Of a DNA stretch of 64,000 bases, positions 63,116-64,000 are shown in pieces. The stretch is taken from the NCBI RefSeq assembly GCF_030269905.1, contig NZ_BSVC01000003.1:186001-250000 (forward strand), in the 5' to 3' direction. The translations under genes were made by a program, and so were the position numbers. This stretch comes from Pelosinus sp. IPA-1. GTDB taxonomy: Bacteria > Bacillota > Negativicutes > DSM-13327. Positions within the stretch are counted from its first letter, which is position 1. Each line of letters begins with the position of its first letter. Below the pieces are notes generated by a model. That model saw only the letters and a program-made list of their open reading frames with translations. It did not search any database and had not been told where the DNA came from.

Positions 63116-63146
63116 CTGCAAAATTAAATAAAACTCGCTGCAAAAT
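63116..63146. repeat. CTGCAAAAT direct repeats, left of cassette 5
   Basis: TACTGCAAAATT (from 63114) and CGCTGCAAAA (from 63136) frame this short tract. The same two units frame the tract at 63606-63651 on the other side of the gene at 63251. Confidence 0.6.
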
Positions 63147-63165
63147 AGATAAAGTTTATGCTTAA

Positions 63166-63249
63166 AGGGTAGAATCTGATATCCCGAATTCAAAATTAAA
63201 AGAATTAATTAATATGAATAAAAAATTATATCCAGAAATGAGGAAGTAG
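63166..63249 (+). pseudogene. 3' remnant of a toxin gene (cassette 5)
   Basis: An open frame without a start reads VESDIPNSKLKELINMNKK then LYPEMRK-stop, ending 1 nt before the next ATG. A basic, helical C-terminal end coupled this closely to a probable immunity gene is what the last residues of a toxin look like. The rest has been deleted. Confidence 0.5.
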
Positions 63250-63250
63250 A

Positions 63251-63595
63251 ATGAATAAAGTATTTATTAAAGGTATTTACAAAACGGTAGTTGAAGAAAA
63301 TAAAGAGCTGTACAAAGATTTATTTAATAATACAACTATAGATAAAAGGACAGACGAATATTGGAAGCAATCGTTAAATCTTTACAATAATTTATCAAAA
63401 GATAATAAAGAAGCATTAATGAATATTATTGAGCAAACTATGATAGACACGATTTCAAATATATTTGGGATAATTGATGGAAGTAGTACACTTAATGGAT
63501 GTAATATTAAAACTAAGTTATTACTGGATGGCAAGGATACTGATGGGGAATTACAAGATACATTTTTAGAGTACGTGGAAGAGCTAAAGGAATAG
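63251..63595 (+). CDS. Orphan immunity-type protein (cassette 5)
   Basis: 114 residues, helical, acidic: MNKVFIKGIYKTVVEENKEL, then DEYWKQSLNLYNNLSKDNKE and IDTISNIFGIIDGSSTLNG. The start fits GAGGAAG at 63239-63245. Related small proteins are common after polymorphic toxins in Firmicutes, but I cannot name the family. It lies between two sets of CTGCAAAAT repeats, and only a toxin stub precedes it, so it is probably an orphan immunity gene. Confidence 0.6.
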   Translation: MNKVFIKGIYKTVVEENKELYKDLFNNTTIDKRTDEYWKQSLNLYNNLSKDNKEALMNIIEQTMIDTISNIFGIIDGSSTLNGCNIKTKLLLDGKDTDGELQDTFLEYVEELKE

Positions 63596-63605
63596 TTGTA
63601 AAATT

Positions 63606-63652
63606 TACTGCAAAATTTACTGCAAAATTTAGAAAAGATTCGCTGCAAAAAT
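63606..63652. repeat. CTGCAAAAT direct repeats, right of cassette 5
   Basis: TACTGCAAAATT twice (63606 and 63618) and CGCTGCAAAA (63641) mirror the left tract at 63114-63146. Confidence 0.6.
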
Positions 63653-63689
63653 ACAATAATTTAGTGGATGTAAATTAAACTACAGAATA

Positions 63690-63716
63690 AGACAAGGGGA
63701 CGGTGGAAGTGTCTTG
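63690..63716. repeat. REP-like palindrome R4 ending cassette 5
   Basis: AGACA...TGTCT encloses AGGGGACGGTGGAAG, sharing its core with R2 at 61075. Confidence 0.65.
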
Positions 63717-63739
63717 CCGAAGAAATCATGAAGTGGTAT

Positions 63740-63957
63740 GTAAAGGGATTGTTGAAAGAAGTTAACACGACTCAATTACCGCACTCTGTATTAGAAAGTG
63801 GGATCATTTTAATCGTAACTCTTCGCCGTCTTTACCTTCATGGTGAGACGGTTCTTTGTTGATCTCTTTAAGCATATTTGGAAATCTATACCTTTTGCTA
63901 GAGGTATAGATTTGAAAAATCAGTTACTCTATAAAGGGTAAGATAAATCTAAAGATC
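63740..63957. repeat. Dispersed repeat C, copy 3, right flank
   Basis: A longer version of 61209-61380 with about 45 extra bp near 63780-63815. It has the CCGTC...GACGG hairpin and the ATCTATACCT/AGAGGTATAGAT hairpin, and its end AGATAAATCTAAAGA also matches copy 1 at the left of the island. The final 40 bp of the window hold nothing recognisable. Confidence 0.8.
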
Positions 63958-64000
63958 TGGATTAATCTATTAGAAAAATCTCCAGGATGAAAAGAAAATA

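Noticed and set aside
1-64000. tRNA, rRNA or replication-origin features
   Set aside because: No cloverleaf, rRNA-like or DnaA-box cluster was recognised on either strand by reading.

Overview
The window is AT-rich bacterial DNA from a Firmicute with an outer membrane, most likely a Negativicute of the Pelosinus/Sporomusa type. The evidence is a signal-peptide protein with an S-layer-homology (SLH) segment followed by a beta-barrel (24902-26158), a second signal-peptide beta-barrel protein (35769-36395), Firmicute-type Shine-Dalgarno sequences with many TTG/GTG starts, and type I secretion and VgrG-like spike genes. The genus is inferred from gene content only. No rRNA, tRNA or CRISPR was seen.

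Layout. (1) 1-2575: an agr-type quorum-sensing locus in the order histidine kinase, AgrB, a 45-codon AgrD, LytTR regulator. A 10-bp direct repeat with a 21-bp period sits just upstream of a sigma-A promoter for agrD. Remnants of a second copy follow at 3107-3298. (2) 3873-6748: lutABC lactate oxidation. (3) 7159-12696: PhnA-like protein, MFS transporter, ArnT-like glycosyltransferase and an OmpR/histidine kinase pair. (4) 12821-17653: uronate isomerase, several small proteins, a GNAT gene broken by one amber codon and a flavin reductase-like protein. (5) 17671-19530: PBP2. (6) 19711-28173: a sigma-54 activator divergent from a -24/-12 promoter that leads a permease, asparaginase, SLH porin, M29 aminopeptidase and C26 gamma-glutamyl hydrolase; together these look like an amino-acid and peptide scavenging operon. 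(7) 28445-35562: a type I secretion operon ABC-HlyD-ABC, arranged like the MARTX rtxBDE exporter, with a candidate substrate upstream. A small protein with a Pho-box-like promoter follows, and its paralogue lies at 14936. (8) 35769-46150: beta-barrel protein, GGDEF-EAL protein, thiN and thiT, FUSC protein, and a GntR-ABC operon. Two copies of a 235-bp repeat here look like a structured RNA. (9) 46468-49444: MBL hydrolase, Old Yellow Enzyme and flavodoxin-fold protein. (10) 49982-64000: an accessory island with a DcrB-like protein, two VgrG-like proteins, a pentapeptide protein and a PAAR-like DUF4280 protein. It is followed by at least five toxin/immunity cassettes, most of them broken or orphan, mixed with IS110 and REP-associated (Y1) transposase sequences.

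The most notable material is in regions 1, 7, 8 (the repeat) and 10. In region 10 several cassettes end at short palindromes with a GGGGACG core, and the array is flanked by a long dispersed repeat. Two cassettes share an almost identical 161-bp toxin linker but carry different toxin tips: an HNH-like nuclease and a DddA-type deaminase fold.
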